A stretch of 64,000 nt of DNA from Pasteuria penetrans (GTDB lineage: Bacteria; Bacillota; Bacilli; Thermoactinomycetales; Thermoactinomycetaceae). Below are positions 37,337 to 46,686 of this stretch, piece after piece. Below the pieces are notes generated by a model. That model was given only the letters and a program-made list of their open reading frames with translations, had not been told where the DNA came from and did not search any database. Positions within the stretch are counted from its first letter, which is position 1, and the number at the start of each line of letters is the position of its first letter. Made by a program: the position numbers and the translations under genes. Where the stretch lies: NCBI RefSeq assembly GCF_900538055.1, contig NZ_UZAC03000001.1, positions 1,984,001 through 2,048,000 on the forward strand, in the 5' to 3' direction.

Positions 37337-37940
37337 TGAGGATAGGGATCTTGCAGGGTTCGCTGTTTTGTCCCGTCTCTCAACCCGTTGGTTGGGTAGG
37401 AATTATTTCCATTACAGTGTAACTACCTCCACGCAAGATGAAGTTTTCCGGCGGGCGAAACGGGGACAGGGGGAGGGGCTTGTTGTAACAGCGGATCGCC
37501 AGATTTCTGGGAGGGGGCAACATGGTAGAATATGGCATACGTTTCCGCAAACTTCCCTTTCCTTCAGCTTTTGTTTACCCCGGGGGTGCCTGACGACCGG
37601 GGCACAACCCCTTCCCTATCGGGTGTCCCGTATAGTTTCTGCGACGATTGGAACCTGTATAGGGAAATCCCCGGATGTGGTATTTCCCAATGATGTTACC
37701 CTAGCGGGAAAAAAGGTGGCAGGCATCTTGGTGGAAGTCAGGGATCAGTGGGCGATTGTAGGGATTGGGATCAATGTAAATACACCTGAGAAAGATTTTC
37801 CTTCGCCCTTGTCCACGCGGGCAACCTCTTTGTCCGAGATGAACGGGAAAGGTTGTTCTCGTCGGGTACTCTTCTTGCAACTCCTGTCCAATTTGGAGAG
37901 GGATCTGTATTCCCTCGCGGGGGGGGAAAGTTATGGTTGA
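37320..37940 (+). CDS. birA: Biotin-protein ligase without repressor domain
   Basis: Attaches biotin to acyl carrier domains such as that of acetyl-CoA carboxylase. With the GTG at 37,320 behind AGGGGAG the product has 206 residues. It begins directly with the catalytic fold: STQDEVFRRA, then the adenylate-binding GRGQHGRIW, VFPNDV, KVAGILVE and IGIGINVN. B. subtilis BirA is about 325 residues because of an N-terminal winged helix that represses biotin genes; here there is no room for it. The usual KWPND reads VFPND, a noteworthy change of the Lys. The end overlaps panB by eight bases. Confidence 0.92.
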   Translation: MIIPSDEDRDLAGFAVLSRLSTRWLGRNYFHYSVTTSTQDEVFRRAKRGQGEGLVVTADRQISGRGQHGRIWHTFPQTSLSFSFCLPRGCLTTGAQPLPYRVSRIVSATIGTCIGKSPDVVFPNDVTLAGKKVAGILVEVRDQWAIVGIGINVNTPEKDFPSPLSTRATSLSEMNGKGCSRRVLFLQLLSNLERDLYSLAGGESYG

Positions 37941-38799
37941 GGTTTCAGCAGGTAGGATAACGGTGCGTACTTTGACACGTATGTATGAACGGCGGGAACC
38001 GTTAGCGATGGTTACTGCCTATGATGCGCCTACAGCGTACTGGGCGGAGAGGGCAGGGGTTGATATTCTCCTCGTAGGGGATAGCGTGGGGTCTGTCGTA
38101 TTGGGTTATGAGACAACGGTCCCCGTAACTATAGAAATGATTCTCCACCACACGAGGGCGGTTGTACGTGGGAGCCGGCGGGCCTTGGTAGTGGCGGATG
38201 TTCCCTTTTTGGTCGCCCATTTTTCATTGGACAGGCTTCTTGACTGTATAGGTCCCCTATTGCAGGATGCTGGTGCAGTGGCTGTTAAGATTGAGGGAGG
38301 GAGTTCAGAGATTGTTCATAAGATTTCGTGTATTGTGAAGGCGGGTATTCCTACAATGGGGCACATTGGTCTGTTACCGCAAACAGTTCATTGCCTGGGG
38401 GGCTATTGTGTTGTGGGGAGGGAGGAGGATTCCGCCGATCGTTTGTTGAAGGAGGCATCCTCCCTAGCGAAGGCCGGGGTATTTGCTCTTGTGCTTGAGT
38501 GTGTTCCAGAATCCTTAGCAAAGCGGATTGCGGAGCAAAGCCCAATTCCAGTGATAGGAATTGGTTCGGGCCGCTATTGTCATGGCCAAGTCCTTGTTTT
38601 GCATGACTTGTTAGGAATGACAATGGGGTGTGTCCCCTCCTTTGTGAGGACCTATGCCCATATCGGTCAAGCTATGGAGGAAGGTATTCGTTTGTATGTG
38701 GAAGATGTGAAGGCGGGCCGTTTTCCTGCAGCGAAGCATACCTTTCCTATTACTGTTACCCGGGAGGCCTCTGCTGCCACAGACAAGGATGGAACTTAG
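37933..38799 (+). CDS. panB: 3-methyl-2-oxobutanoate hydroxymethyltransferase
   Basis: First committed step of pantothenate synthesis: ketoisovalerate to ketopantoate with methylene-tetrahydrofolate. 288 residues, ATG overlapping the birA stop. Diagnostic stretches are VTAYDAPTAYWAERAGVD, LVGDSVGSVVLGYETT (metal ligand Asp), VAVKIEGG, MGHIGLLPQ, ECVPESLA and VIGIGSG. Length and motifs are normal. Cytosolic; works with panC downstream. Confidence 0.97.
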   Translation: MVEVSAGRITVRTLTRMYERREPLAMVTAYDAPTAYWAERAGVDILLVGDSVGSVVLGYETTVPVTIEMILHHTRAVVRGSRRALVVADVPFLVAHFSLDRLLDCIGPLLQDAGAVAVKIEGGSSEIVHKISCIVKAGIPTMGHIGLLPQTVHCLGGYCVVGREEDSADRLLKEASSLAKAGVFALVLECVPESLAKRIAEQSPIPVIGIGSGRYCHGQVLVLHDLLGMTMGCVPSFVRTYAHIGQAMEEGIRLYVEDVKAGRFPAAKHTFPITVTREASAATDKDGT

Positions 38800-38952
38800 G
38801 AAATGGTGAGGGGGCAGGATGAAATGGGGGTGGGTTTCAACTTTACATAGGGGAGGGGAATCGATCTACGGTTGCTTCCCCTAAGGGTTCGGCTTGATTC
38901 CAGTGGTCCCTTTCCCGAAGGTGTACCCATGTTATTGTGGAGGGTTGTCCTA

Positions 38953-39861
38953 GTGAAAGTGTGTACTTCTGTTTCTGATTTTCATACATGTAGACGATCT
39001 TGGGCCAAGGGCGTGAAGGTGGGTTTTGTTCCTACTATGGGTGCGCTACATCGAGGTCACCGGTTTCTGTTGAATCAAGCTCGTCGTGAAAACGATCGTG
39101 TTGTTTTATCTGTGTTTGTCAATCCCTTGCAGTTTGGTGAGAATGAAGATTTTGATCGTTATCCGCGGAATTTGGTTAGGGATCAGGAACAGGCTCGTGC
39201 AGAGGATGTGGATCTCTTCTTCGCCCCCTCAGCTGAGGAATTGTACAGGGATTCCCATGCCACACGTGTTGTTGTGGATCGCATTTCAGAGGGTTTATGT
39301 GGTGACAGTCGTCCCGGTCATTTTGATGGGGTGGCCACTGTGGTTTTTATGTTGTGTCAACTGGTTCAGCCCCATTCCCTTTATCTGGGACGAAAGGATG
39401 CACAGCAGATGGCTGTGATAGAACAAATGGTGGAGGATCTTCATTTGCCTCTTCGTGTGAGGGGGATTCCGACGGTACGAATGAAGGACGGTTTAGCTCT
39501 TAGTTCACGAAACCGTTATCTCACCACGGAAGAGAGGAGGTTGGTTTTCTGTTTTTATCGTTCTTTGAAATGGGCGATGGTGAATGTTTTCGATAAGGGG
39601 GGATTTCTAGCGCGTTCTGATTCGCATACTGTGAAGGATGTGGAGGATTTCTGTCGGTTCGTGCTGATGAATTCTAGTCTGAAGGAATTACCCTCGTTTA
39701 CTGTGGAATACGTGGCTCTACGTACTTATCCAGGATTGGAGATACCCAGGGATTTATTTGTACGTCCTTTAGTTTGTTTGGCGGCCCTATGGGTAGGTAA
39801 CACACGTTTGATTGATAATATTTGGGTTACCCGTATAGGTTTGCGAGATATGTTAGAATGA
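38953..39861 (+). CDS. panC: Pantothenate synthetase
   Basis: Joins pantoate and beta-alanine with ATP. I choose the GTG at 38,953 because GGAGGG lies nine bases upstream; the frame is open to 38,872 without a good site. About 302 residues. Motifs are PTMGALHRGH (HxGH nucleotide site), VFVNPLQFG, the pantoate-binding GHFDGVATVV, GRKDAQQ and LSSRNRYLT (KMSKS-like loop). The C-terminal part is a little longer than usual and rich in Phe/Arg. panD, which would supply beta-alanine and follows panC in B. subtilis, is absent. Beta-alanine must therefore come from elsewhere in the genome or from a host. Confidence 0.95.
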   Translation: MKVCTSVSDFHTCRRSWAKGVKVGFVPTMGALHRGHRFLLNQARRENDRVVLSVFVNPLQFGENEDFDRYPRNLVRDQEQARAEDVDLFFAPSAEELYRDSHATRVVVDRISEGLCGDSRPGHFDGVATVVFMLCQLVQPHSLYLGRKDAQQMAVIEQMVEDLHLPLRVRGIPTVRMKDGLALSSRNRYLTTEERRLVFCFYRSLKWAMVNVFDKGGFLARSDSHTVKDVEDFCRFVLMNSSLKELPSFTVEYVALRTYPGLEIPRDLFVRPLVCLAALWVGNTRLIDNIWVTRIGLRDMLE

Positions 39862-39879
39862 TATTTTTGGAAATGAATT

Positions 39880-40060
39880 CTATGCAAAAGCTGGCTTTTA
39901 GCCCAACTCCGGGTTGGGAATGTCGTTGGGTAGCCCTTGCTTCAGGGATAATTGAGTCTACTTTTCTTCCTAAATAATTTAGTTTGTTTATTCAGTTGAT
40001 GGTACACGGGCCCACGGTTGCATTCCCCATGCGGTATCATCCCCAAAATAGGCAAGTGTA
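39880..40060 (+). repeat. Degenerate dispersed repeat (copy 1)
   Basis: Similar by eye to 63,705-63,840, with the best blocks TTAGTTTGTTTATT and GTACACGGGCCCA (GTACACGAGCCCA in the other copy). Both copies lie behind the last gene of a housekeeping block. Its nature is unknown; it may be an old intron or IS end. Confidence 0.45.
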
Positions 40061-40158
40061 GGTTCTTTATTCCTGCCCGTGAATCATTCCCCGGGGGTAT
40101 TTTCTAATCAATACTCATGAAGAATACAAAAATTAAAACTCATGGGGGCGTGTGTACT

Positions 40159-40485
40159 AAAGGAAGAAGATTGCTAAGTAGGGGAAGGAAATAGGGAGAC
40201 ACGTGAGTCCAGATAGGGAACTGTCCGAGGTGACAAAAAGGTCCAATTTCATATGGAGAGGCTGGATGGATTACTATAGCGCCTTTTTGATCCCTCGCAA
40301 CTGAGAAAAGCTTTATACAGATGTTTTGTTTTGGTGGGCTGAAAAGAAGTACAAGGAGCTCCATCAATGGCATGCAAAGGGACTACAGATGGATCCGGTA
40401 TATATCCGGTATATAGAAGGAAGGTATAGGGACCTAATAATGCGAGAGTATTCCATGTGGTTCTGCAGGAGAGGGTTTGAAAGGA
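40159..40485 (+). pseudogene. Group II maturase C-terminus and domain V remnant
   Basis: The DNA follows codons of the intron A maturase from about SRKKIAK through NPILRGWVNYYGAF to RKAL, with indels and stops in every frame. It then jumps to a domain V-like stretch (AATGCGAGAGTATT...TGTGGTTCTG) and a cut domain VI. The host gene or spacer between panC and the next gene was evidently the site of an old insertion, in the place where panD lies in B. subtilis. Confidence 0.75.
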
Positions 40486-40495
40486 GATTTTCAGA

Positions 40496-41974
40496 ATGAA
40501 CATGTTTAGAACAGAAAAGGGAATGGCTAGGAAATTGGTCCTATTTCGCTTATGGATGGGTTGCAGCATTCCCATGGTGTATGGGAGTTTGTTGTTCATG
40601 GCATCTTCTTTGGTTGTTGCTTCCAATGAGCAAGAGAGGCAGGGAGAGGCCAATGAACGGGATCAGATGGCTCAGGCCATTCAGAGAGAGCAAATTGCTA
40701 GGGCTGAGGCTTATCAAGGGGAGCAGCAAGGTGATGGGTTACATAGTACCCAAGCAGGAACGAGTTCCCAGGGACATGGATGGACATCACAATCATCAGG
40801 ATCAGGGGGGCAGCAGCAAGGTGATGGGTTACATAGTACCCAAGCAGGAACGAGTTCCCAAGGATATGGATGGACATCACAATCATCAGGATCAGGGGGG
40901 CAGCAGCAAGGGCAGAAACTGAGGGAGTATGCGCGTTGGATAAAGGAGTTTGCAAGTGGACTATCGCGTGGGGAAAGGAGAGAGTTTCTGCTTAGGTTAT
41001 CGGTTTCCGCGCGGCATGATTTTTTGGAATTTCTATCTAAGGATATTCGGGAAGGGTATTTAAGATTGCTTTCATCAGAGGAACGGGGACAGCTAGGTGA
41101 ACTGGTGGGACGGGACTTAAGAAGGTCATGGGTATGGGATCCGGATAATTATAGAGGTATAGGGCGTCTTATGGAGGATATTTTTCAATGGAATAGTGTG
41201 AAAGGACGACCACAACAACAGCCGGGGGGGCACGGTGCTCAACGGGGATTGGATCCCAATCCATCGACCTCCGGTATACAACCATACAGCTGGTCCCAAC
41301 AACAACCAGCAGGGCATAGTGGTCATCTGGAATTGGATCCCAATCCATCGACTTCTGGAACACAACAGGGGAATCAGCAACGAGGGCAACAGCAGCCAGA
41401 ACATATGGATGAAGAGAATAGGAATTTCTTGGAGAATAGGAATCTCTTGGAGCAATTTGCAGAACGGGAGAAACAGATAAATATGAGAACGAGTTCTCTA
41501 GGATATGGAGCATCACCACAACTACCCGGATGGATACCAGGGAATACGATATCTGGTCCGGTTCATCCTTCAAACGTGGGAACCAGCTCCCCAGGACATG
41601 GGGCATTACCGCAACCACCCGGATGGGTATCAGGAGATCTAACGTCTGGTCGGAATAACCCTTGGGCACCATCATGGAGATTGTTGGAATGGCTGGGGAA
41701 CCCCTCCTATTTCTATTGTTTATTAGAGGGTCCAGTTGCGGGTTGTTCGGGTGGCGTCCCCCTCCCCACCGGAAATAGAGAGCTCATTGGCCAATCTAAC
41801 GCAAGCACAGAGGGACCTGTAGAAGATAGTGCGTACGGCGACGAGCATGCACCAACCCCGGCAGGGAGGGGCAATACGAACGATAATGATGTGCGAGCAA
41901 CGGAGAATGCAAAGGACAGTGACTTTCATAGAACAACAGAGAACGTACAGAAGCCCCCCAACCCAGAGTTATAA
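40496..41974 (+). CDS. Exported Gln/Ser/Gly repeat protein
   Basis: 492 residues; AAGGAG lies ten bases before the ATG. Residues 10-43 form a signal peptide ending near VVAS. After a Gln/Glu-rich stretch come two perfect-frame 30-residue repeats (QQGDGLHSTQAGTSSQGHGW and following; period 90 bases). An Arg/Leu-rich helical domain of about 100 residues follows (LSRGERREFLLRL...). Then come two copies of a unit ending LDPNPSTSG, and two copies of a unit with TSSLGYGASPQLPGW or TSSPGHGALPQPPGW. The tail is acidic and Asn/Thr-rich. There is no anchor or known domain. The repeats and export suggest a surface or host-facing protein, which is inference. It begins eleven bases after a maturase relic. 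Confidence 0.8.
   Translation: MNMFRTEKGMARKLVLFRLWMGCSIPMVYGSLLFMASSLVVASNEQERQGEANERDQMAQAIQREQIARAEAYQGEQQGDGLHSTQAGTSSQGHGWTSQSSGSGGQQQGDGLHSTQAGTSSQGYGWTSQSSGSGGQQQGQKLREYARWIKEFASGLSRGERREFLLRLSVSARHDFLEFLSKDIREGYLRLLSSEERGQLGELVGRDLRRSWVWDPDNYRGIGRLMEDIFQWNSVKGRPQQQPGGHGAQRGLDPNPSTSGIQPYSWSQQQPAGHSGHLELDPNPSTSGTQQGNQQRGQQQPEHMDEENRNFLENRNLLEQFAEREKQINMRTSSLGYGASPQLPGWIPGNTISGPVHPSNVGTSSPGHGALPQPPGWVSGDLTSGRNNPWAPSWRLLEWLGNPSYFYCLLEGPVAGCSGGVPLPTGNRELIGQSNASTEGPVEDSAYGDEHAPTPAGRGNTNDNDVRATENAKDSDFHRTTENVQKPPNPEL
40724..40903 (+). repeat. Two 90-bp direct repeats
   Basis: Units at 40,724-40,813 and 40,814-40,903 differ at only a few bases (for example GGACATGG against GGATATGG), and a third unit begins at 40,904 (CAGCAAGGGCAG) before diverging. 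Each encodes 30 residues of the exported repeat protein. Confidence 0.9.
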
Positions 41975-42635
41975 TAGGAAGGAGTCCCATATTGGAAGCC
42001 GGTTCATTCCCTTTTTGACCCAATCGAGATTAGGATCCATAGTTTAGTAATTATGTAAAAAATGGGAACACTGGGAACACAGGGTCAGGTCCCAAATATA
42101 TATTTTTATTTTAATAAAATAAAAATATTTCAAATATCAATACACGATAGAAGTCCTAGAGACAGGGGAGATCCTTTATCTGAAAATCTTATCCAAAGAA
42201 TTTGTACCTACAACGGGATACTATCATTAATAATTAGGATAAGTATATTATTATTAATCATAAAAATAGGACCCCCTCTAGGGTCTTCTGGTTCTGTACC
42301 CGTTGAAATTTCGTAGACCTGGATTCATTGAACCCCACCGGTTCCTACGGGGCAAGGATGGACGCGAGGTGGGGTCAAAAAAACAGAAAATAGTGTAATT
42401 TCTGGTACGCGATGTTGAAAATATGATATAAAATCATATTCAATAGTCAAAATACCAAAATATTATTTTTATTTGCAATATTTATAATTTATGATTTTTT
42501 TGTGAACGCGGGCCACATCCAAATTTTTCATTGCGCTTTTGGGGACAGGATGATTACAATGACCCCAGGATGGGTGATTCAGGGAGATGGTGTGGTGGGA
42601 GAAGGCGAACCAATTACAATAAGGGGAAGGTACTA
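41975..42635. other. AT-rich spacer before the cysteine desulfurase
   Basis: Contains an AT palindrome near 42,101-42,128 (ATTTTTATTTTA/TAAAATAAAAAT-like). A possible hairpin pairs ACCCCACC (about 42,332) with GGTGGGGT (about 42,366) and is followed by a run of As. No gene is supported. The hairpin might belong to an untranslated leader. Confidence 0.4.
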
Positions 42636-43832
42636 GTGAACTTAGAAATCACTACCCAGGGTCCAGGGAAGAAAGGGCCACCGTTTACGAATCACCCCAT
42701 TTACTTGGATCATGCAGCGGGGACATCCTTAGCACCAGGGGTCCTTGAGGCAATGTTACCCTATCTTACAACAACCTGGGGTAATCCTTCCAGTCCACAT
42801 CATTTTGGGAGAAAGATGCGTAATGCTCTGGAACAAGCCCGTTTCTCCCTGGCAAAGGCCATGGGGACACAGCCAGAGGCAGTAACTTTTGTGAGTAGCG
42901 GTACGGAGGCTAATCATCTTGCCCTGCTAAGTCTGGCTACTATGGCGAAGCAAATGGAGAGGAACCATTGTATCGTTTCCCGTGCAGAACATGTCTCCGT
43001 TCTTAGACTTATGGAGAAGCTAGAAACTCAGGGACTCTCTGTCACCCGATTGTCGTTATCCCCGCGGGGGGAGATTTCCCTGAAGGTCCTGGAAGAGGCA
43101 CTGTTGCCCACTACAGGTTTTGTTTCCCTCCATTACGTCAATAACGAGACGGGGGTTCTGCAACCGCTGAGGGAGATTGCTAACCTCCTACAGAAGAGGG
43201 ACATAGGGTTGCATACAGACGCTGTTCAGGCTGTGGGATTGGTCCCTATAGTAGCCTCCCATTATCCCAATACCATTTTTACGCTAGCGGGTCATAAGAT
43301 AGGGGGACCGGCTGGAACAGGGGCCCTACTTCTTCCCCCTACCCTCACGGCCTCCCCGCAGCTTCTTGGTGGGCATCAGGAACAGGGAAAACGAGCAGGC
43401 ACAGAAAACACATCAGGTATTGTTGGTCTCGCCCATGCCCTCCAATACGCCGTCACCCGTAGAACGGTCCATCGGAGGCATTTGATAGCCCTGAGGGAAA
43501 GATTTTTGGCTCTATTACGTGAGGGAGGGGTGTCCTTTCAAGAAAATGGTGACCCTGATCTTACACTTCCCCATATTCTCAACCTCAGCCTGGCCAATCA
43601 ATCTGCACCTTCATTCTTCATCCGTTTAGATTTGGAGGGAGTTTCCTGTTCGACGGGATCCGCCTGTTCAGCGGGGGCATGGAAACCATCCCATGTACTC
43701 ACAGCGATGGATTTACCCGCGGAACGTATTTCTTCTGCTCTTCGGTTTAGCTTTGGCCCATCAACGACATTACAGGAGGTATCGGTTGCGGCACAAAAGG
43801 TGGTTCGTGTATATCATTCCGCATCCCCATAG
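42636..43832 (+). CDS. iscS: Cysteine desulfurase (IscS/NifS, YrvO-like)
   Basis: PLP enzyme moving sulfur from cysteine to tRNA-thiolation and iron-sulfur partners. The GTG at 42,636 follows GGGGAAGG; the open frame upstream has no good start. 398 residues. The family start IYLDHAAGTS is followed by SSGTEANHLALL and HYVNNETGVLQP. The PLP-binding Lys is in LAGHKIGGPAGTGALL. The mobile catalytic Cys loop is SCSTGSACSAGAWKPSHVL. In B. subtilis yrvO is followed by mnmA/trmU; here recD2 comes next, so its usual tRNA-thiolation partner must lie elsewhere. Confidence 0.94.
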   Translation: MNLEITTQGPGKKGPPFTNHPIYLDHAAGTSLAPGVLEAMLPYLTTTWGNPSSPHHFGRKMRNALEQARFSLAKAMGTQPEAVTFVSSGTEANHLALLSLATMAKQMERNHCIVSRAEHVSVLRLMEKLETQGLSVTRLSLSPRGEISLKVLEEALLPTTGFVSLHYVNNETGVLQPLREIANLLQKRDIGLHTDAVQAVGLVPIVASHYPNTIFTLAGHKIGGPAGTGALLLPPTLTASPQLLGGHQEQGKRAGTENTSGIVGLAHALQYAVTRRTVHRRHLIALRERFLALLREGGVSFQENGDPDLTLPHILNLSLANQSAPSFFIRLDLEGVSCSTGSACSAGAWKPSHVLTAMDLPAERISSALRFSFGPSTTLQEVSVAAQKVVRVYHSASP

Positions 43833-43894
43833 GGATTCTGGATACGTGGCTACGGTTGTTTTACAGTGGGAGTAGTAATGGGGGGGAGGGGGGA

Positions 43895-46153
43895 ATGACC
43901 AGATCAACCACCCATGGAAATACATCAGAGGATTTCATCCGTGGTACACTGGTTGCTGTTCTTTACCATGACGAAGCGACTCACTATAGTGTATTTAAAC
44001 TCTTCGTAGAAGAGGCAAAACCTGTCATCGACCAAAATCGTATTGTGGTCGTGGGTAGTTTGGTGCGACCGGAACGTGAACAAGTTTACATCTGCTATGG
44101 TATGCTAACGGAGCATCCGCGTTATGGTGTTCGTTACCATGCTAATAAAATTTTACGCTCCCTGCCTCAAACGCAACAGGCTGTGATCGAGTATTTATGT
44201 AGTCCACGCTTCCCGGGAATTGGTTTGCGAACGGCATCGCGTATTGTGGAGGAGTTGGGAAACCAGGCCCTGGAACTGATTCTACAGGATCCCAAGGTCC
44301 TAGAAAAGATACCCAGCTTACCACGGATCCGGGCTGAACAATTGGTCACAGTATTGGAAAAGGAACACTCTCAACAAAACATACTTCTTTTTTTACATGG
44401 CCTTGGCCTTAGCTCGCTCTTTGTTGCGAAGATATTTGAAAAATATGGGGAGGAAGCAGAAAATCTCATTCGAAATAATCCCTATCGTCTCATAGAGGAT
44501 GTCGAGGGAATTGGTTTTGTAAAGGCGGACGATATTGCCTCCCAATGCGGGATCCCGCCACATTCACCCTTTCGATTTGAAGCAGCCGTTCTATGGTCCT
44601 TAAAGAGAAAATCGCAGGAACAAGGGCACGTTTTTTTACCAGAGGAGGATTTACTCGTATCTGTCCAACAAATCCTAGGGAGTTCTTCCTTTCGACAATA
44701 TTTTCCCCCGGATGTTCGTTTTTCGCTCCTGTCCGGCCTATGGAGTCAGCGTCGCGTGATTGTGGAGGGGAAGCGATATCATTTGCCCCATCTCTATCGT
44801 GCCAGCTTGGAATTAGCCACCCGTATCCAGGTTATGCTGACGCGCGAACCATCAGAAGATCTTCCCCCCAAGGAACTATGGAATTCCCTTCTGGAAGAGG
44901 CTGAGGGGGAAAGTGGAATTTCCTATGCCCCTGCGCAGAGGGAGTCCCTACGGATGGCCTGTGTGGAACCTTTATCCCTCCTGTTAGGGGGACCAGGGAC
45001 CGGAAAAACCACCGTGCTGCGTTCTGTTTGTCATCTTTTAACCACCATACTACCTAAACACACGGGAAGCAAAGATGTTCGCATTCTGTTAGCAGCCCCC
45101 ACAGGACGGGCTGCTAAGCGTCTACAGGAATCCACTGGAATGAAGACAACAACTATCCATAGTTTACTTGGTTGGCGGGGCGGGCAAACTTTCCAATATA
45201 GTGCTGAGAAGCCACTAGAGGGAGACTTTCTCATCGTTGATGAAGTTTCCATGTTGGATATTAGCCTTGCATATCGTCTCTTTGTCAGTATCCCTGAGGG
45301 GATGAGGGTGCTTCTGGTAGGCGATTCCCACCAATTACCGCCTGTGGGTCCGGGAAATGTATTGCAACAGCTGATACAAATTGCCACCATTCCCCGAGTG
45401 ACCTTGGAAACCATTTTCCGTCAGCAAGAGGGATCCTCCATTGTTCAATTGGCTGCTGATATGCAAAAGGGCAAGCTCAACCTCAATGCATTGACGGGGC
45501 AAAGTGATTGTTATTTTTTCCCCTGTAGTGGCAATCAGGTGGCCGAGTTGGTGGTTCGTGTGGTAACCCGTGCCATTCGTAAAGGACACACACTACACGA
45601 TGTTCAAGTATTGGCCCCTATGTACAAGGGGATCGCCGGAATTGATCATCTGAACCGTGATCTCCAGGCTGCTTTGAACCCGAAGGACGCTGATAAGGGC
45701 GAAATTACGGTATCCGAAGGTTTGGTGTTACGCCGAAAGGACAAGGTACTGCAACTTGTCAATCATAACAAACATCCCGTTTGTAACGGGGAAATGGGTT
45801 TCGTTAGTTATGTGGATGAGGAGGCCGTGCGGGACGAACCGGTTGTGCAGATCACCTTTGAGGATGGTTTGCAGGTTCCCTACTTGCGAAACGAGTTGAA
45901 CCAGTTGACTCTGGCTTACGCCTGCTCTGTACATAAAGCGCAGGGTTCGGAATTCTCAGTAGTCATTCTTCCTGTGCTGGCGTTTCATGGTTGTATGTTG
46001 CAACGCAATCTTCTGTACACGGGGATTACAAGAAGTAAGAATACATTAGTAATATGCGGAGAATTGTCTGCCTTTAGGACAGGAATAAATCGGCAAGAAA
46101 ATGTAATTCGTTATGATCGATTAGCGCAGCAGATCATAGCATCCATGTGGTAA
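43895..46153 (+). CDS. recD2: RecD2-type ATP-dependent DNA helicase
   Basis: 5'-3' helicase of superfamily 1B acting alone in DNA repair and replication fork maintenance in bacteria without RecBCD. 752 residues from the ATG at 43,895, behind GGAGGGGGG. Helix-hairpin-helix elements are seen in the N-terminal third (FPGIGLRTASRIVEELG, DVEGIGFVKADDIA). Helicase motifs follow: GGPGTGKTT (Walker A), APTGRAAKRL, LIVDEVSMLD (Walker B), GDSHQLPPVGPG, APMYKG, VHKAQGSEF and YTGITRSK. Complete and normal in length. yrrC is its B. subtilis counterpart. Confidence 0.96.
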   Translation: MTRSTTHGNTSEDFIRGTLVAVLYHDEATHYSVFKLFVEEAKPVIDQNRIVVVGSLVRPEREQVYICYGMLTEHPRYGVRYHANKILRSLPQTQQAVIEYLCSPRFPGIGLRTASRIVEELGNQALELILQDPKVLEKIPSLPRIRAEQLVTVLEKEHSQQNILLFLHGLGLSSLFVAKIFEKYGEEAENLIRNNPYRLIEDVEGIGFVKADDIASQCGIPPHSPFRFEAAVLWSLKRKSQEQGHVFLPEEDLLVSVQQILGSSSFRQYFPPDVRFSLLSGLWSQRRVIVEGKRYHLPHLYRASLELATRIQVMLTREPSEDLPPKELWNSLLEEAEGESGISYAPAQRESLRMACVEPLSLLLGGPGTGKTTVLRSVCHLLTTILPKHTGSKDVRILLAAPTGRAAKRLQESTGMKTTTIHSLLGWRGGQTFQYSAEKPLEGDFLIVDEVSMLDISLAYRLFVSIPEGMRVLLVGDSHQLPPVGPGNVLQQLIQIATIPRVTLETIFRQQEGSSIVQLAADMQKGKLNLNALTGQSDCYFFPCSGNQVAELVVRVVTRAIRKGHTLHDVQVLAPMYKGIAGIDHLNRDLQAALNPKDADKGEITVSEGLVLRRKDKVLQLVNHNKHPVCNGEMGFVSYVDEEAVRDEPVVQITFEDGLQVPYLRNELNQLTLAYACSVHKAQGSEFSVVILPVLAFHGCMLQRNLLYTGITRSKNTLVICGELSAFRTGINRQENVIRYDRLAQQIIASMW

Positions 46154-46351
46154 GAGGTTTTTTGTATGTGCAATCCGTGCTTCCCCATACTAGTGGTGAC
46201 GGGGAGGTGGATATTTCGATGCGTGTACCCGGGATCTCATAATCGGCAGGCCTGGGGGTTCAATGGACAACTGGGTCGGGGTAAGAACGGATACCCCTGC
46301 GCCGTTTCAGGCTCCACTTCCAATGGTGCACGCTGGAGGAAGGGAAGGAAT

Positions 46352-46555
46352 GTGTTGCGTTGTCCTAATTGTAATTCACACGATCTTGGCAAGGTAGGAA
46401 CCAATCAGTTGTACTGTTGGCACTGCTTTATCGAAATGACTACTGAAAATGATCGAATTTCCTCTGTTTATCAAGTGGAAGAAGACGGTAGTCTTAGTTT
46501 GCTCAATGACCTATTCCCAGAGAGTGCGGTGGGAGGCGATTCTACCCATTTGTGA
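46352..46555 (+). CDS. Small zinc-ribbon protein
   Basis: 67 residues from the GTG at 46,352 behind GGAAGGGAAGG; the frame is open 186 bases further upstream but composition and ribosome site favour this start. CPNCNSH and YCWHCF form a four-Cys zinc ribbon in the first 30 residues. An acidic segment follows (VYQVEEDGSLSLLNDLF) that looks like a conserved tail. I recall similar short proteins next to this locus in Bacilli but cannot name one with certainty. A role in nucleic-acid or protein binding is only suggested by the ribbon. Confidence 0.7.
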   Translation: MLRCPNCNSHDLGKVGTNQLYCWHCFIEMTTENDRISSVYQVEEDGSLSLLNDLFPESAVGGDSTHL

Positions 46556-46686
46556 TGGGTTAGGGTGGATGAATTTCATTCCTTTGGATCCCGTGTTGTT
46601 GTCCCTTGTATTGCAAAAATTATGTGCCCTGGATCTTTGTAAACAGTATCCTTCCAGACCACCCGAACCCTCAAGGGGATGGAAAA

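Noticed and set aside
40496-41974. LDPNPSTSG units taken as a hint of a known effector repeat
   Set aside because: The match is a short low-complexity string; the rest of the protein has no 33-35 residue effector repeats.
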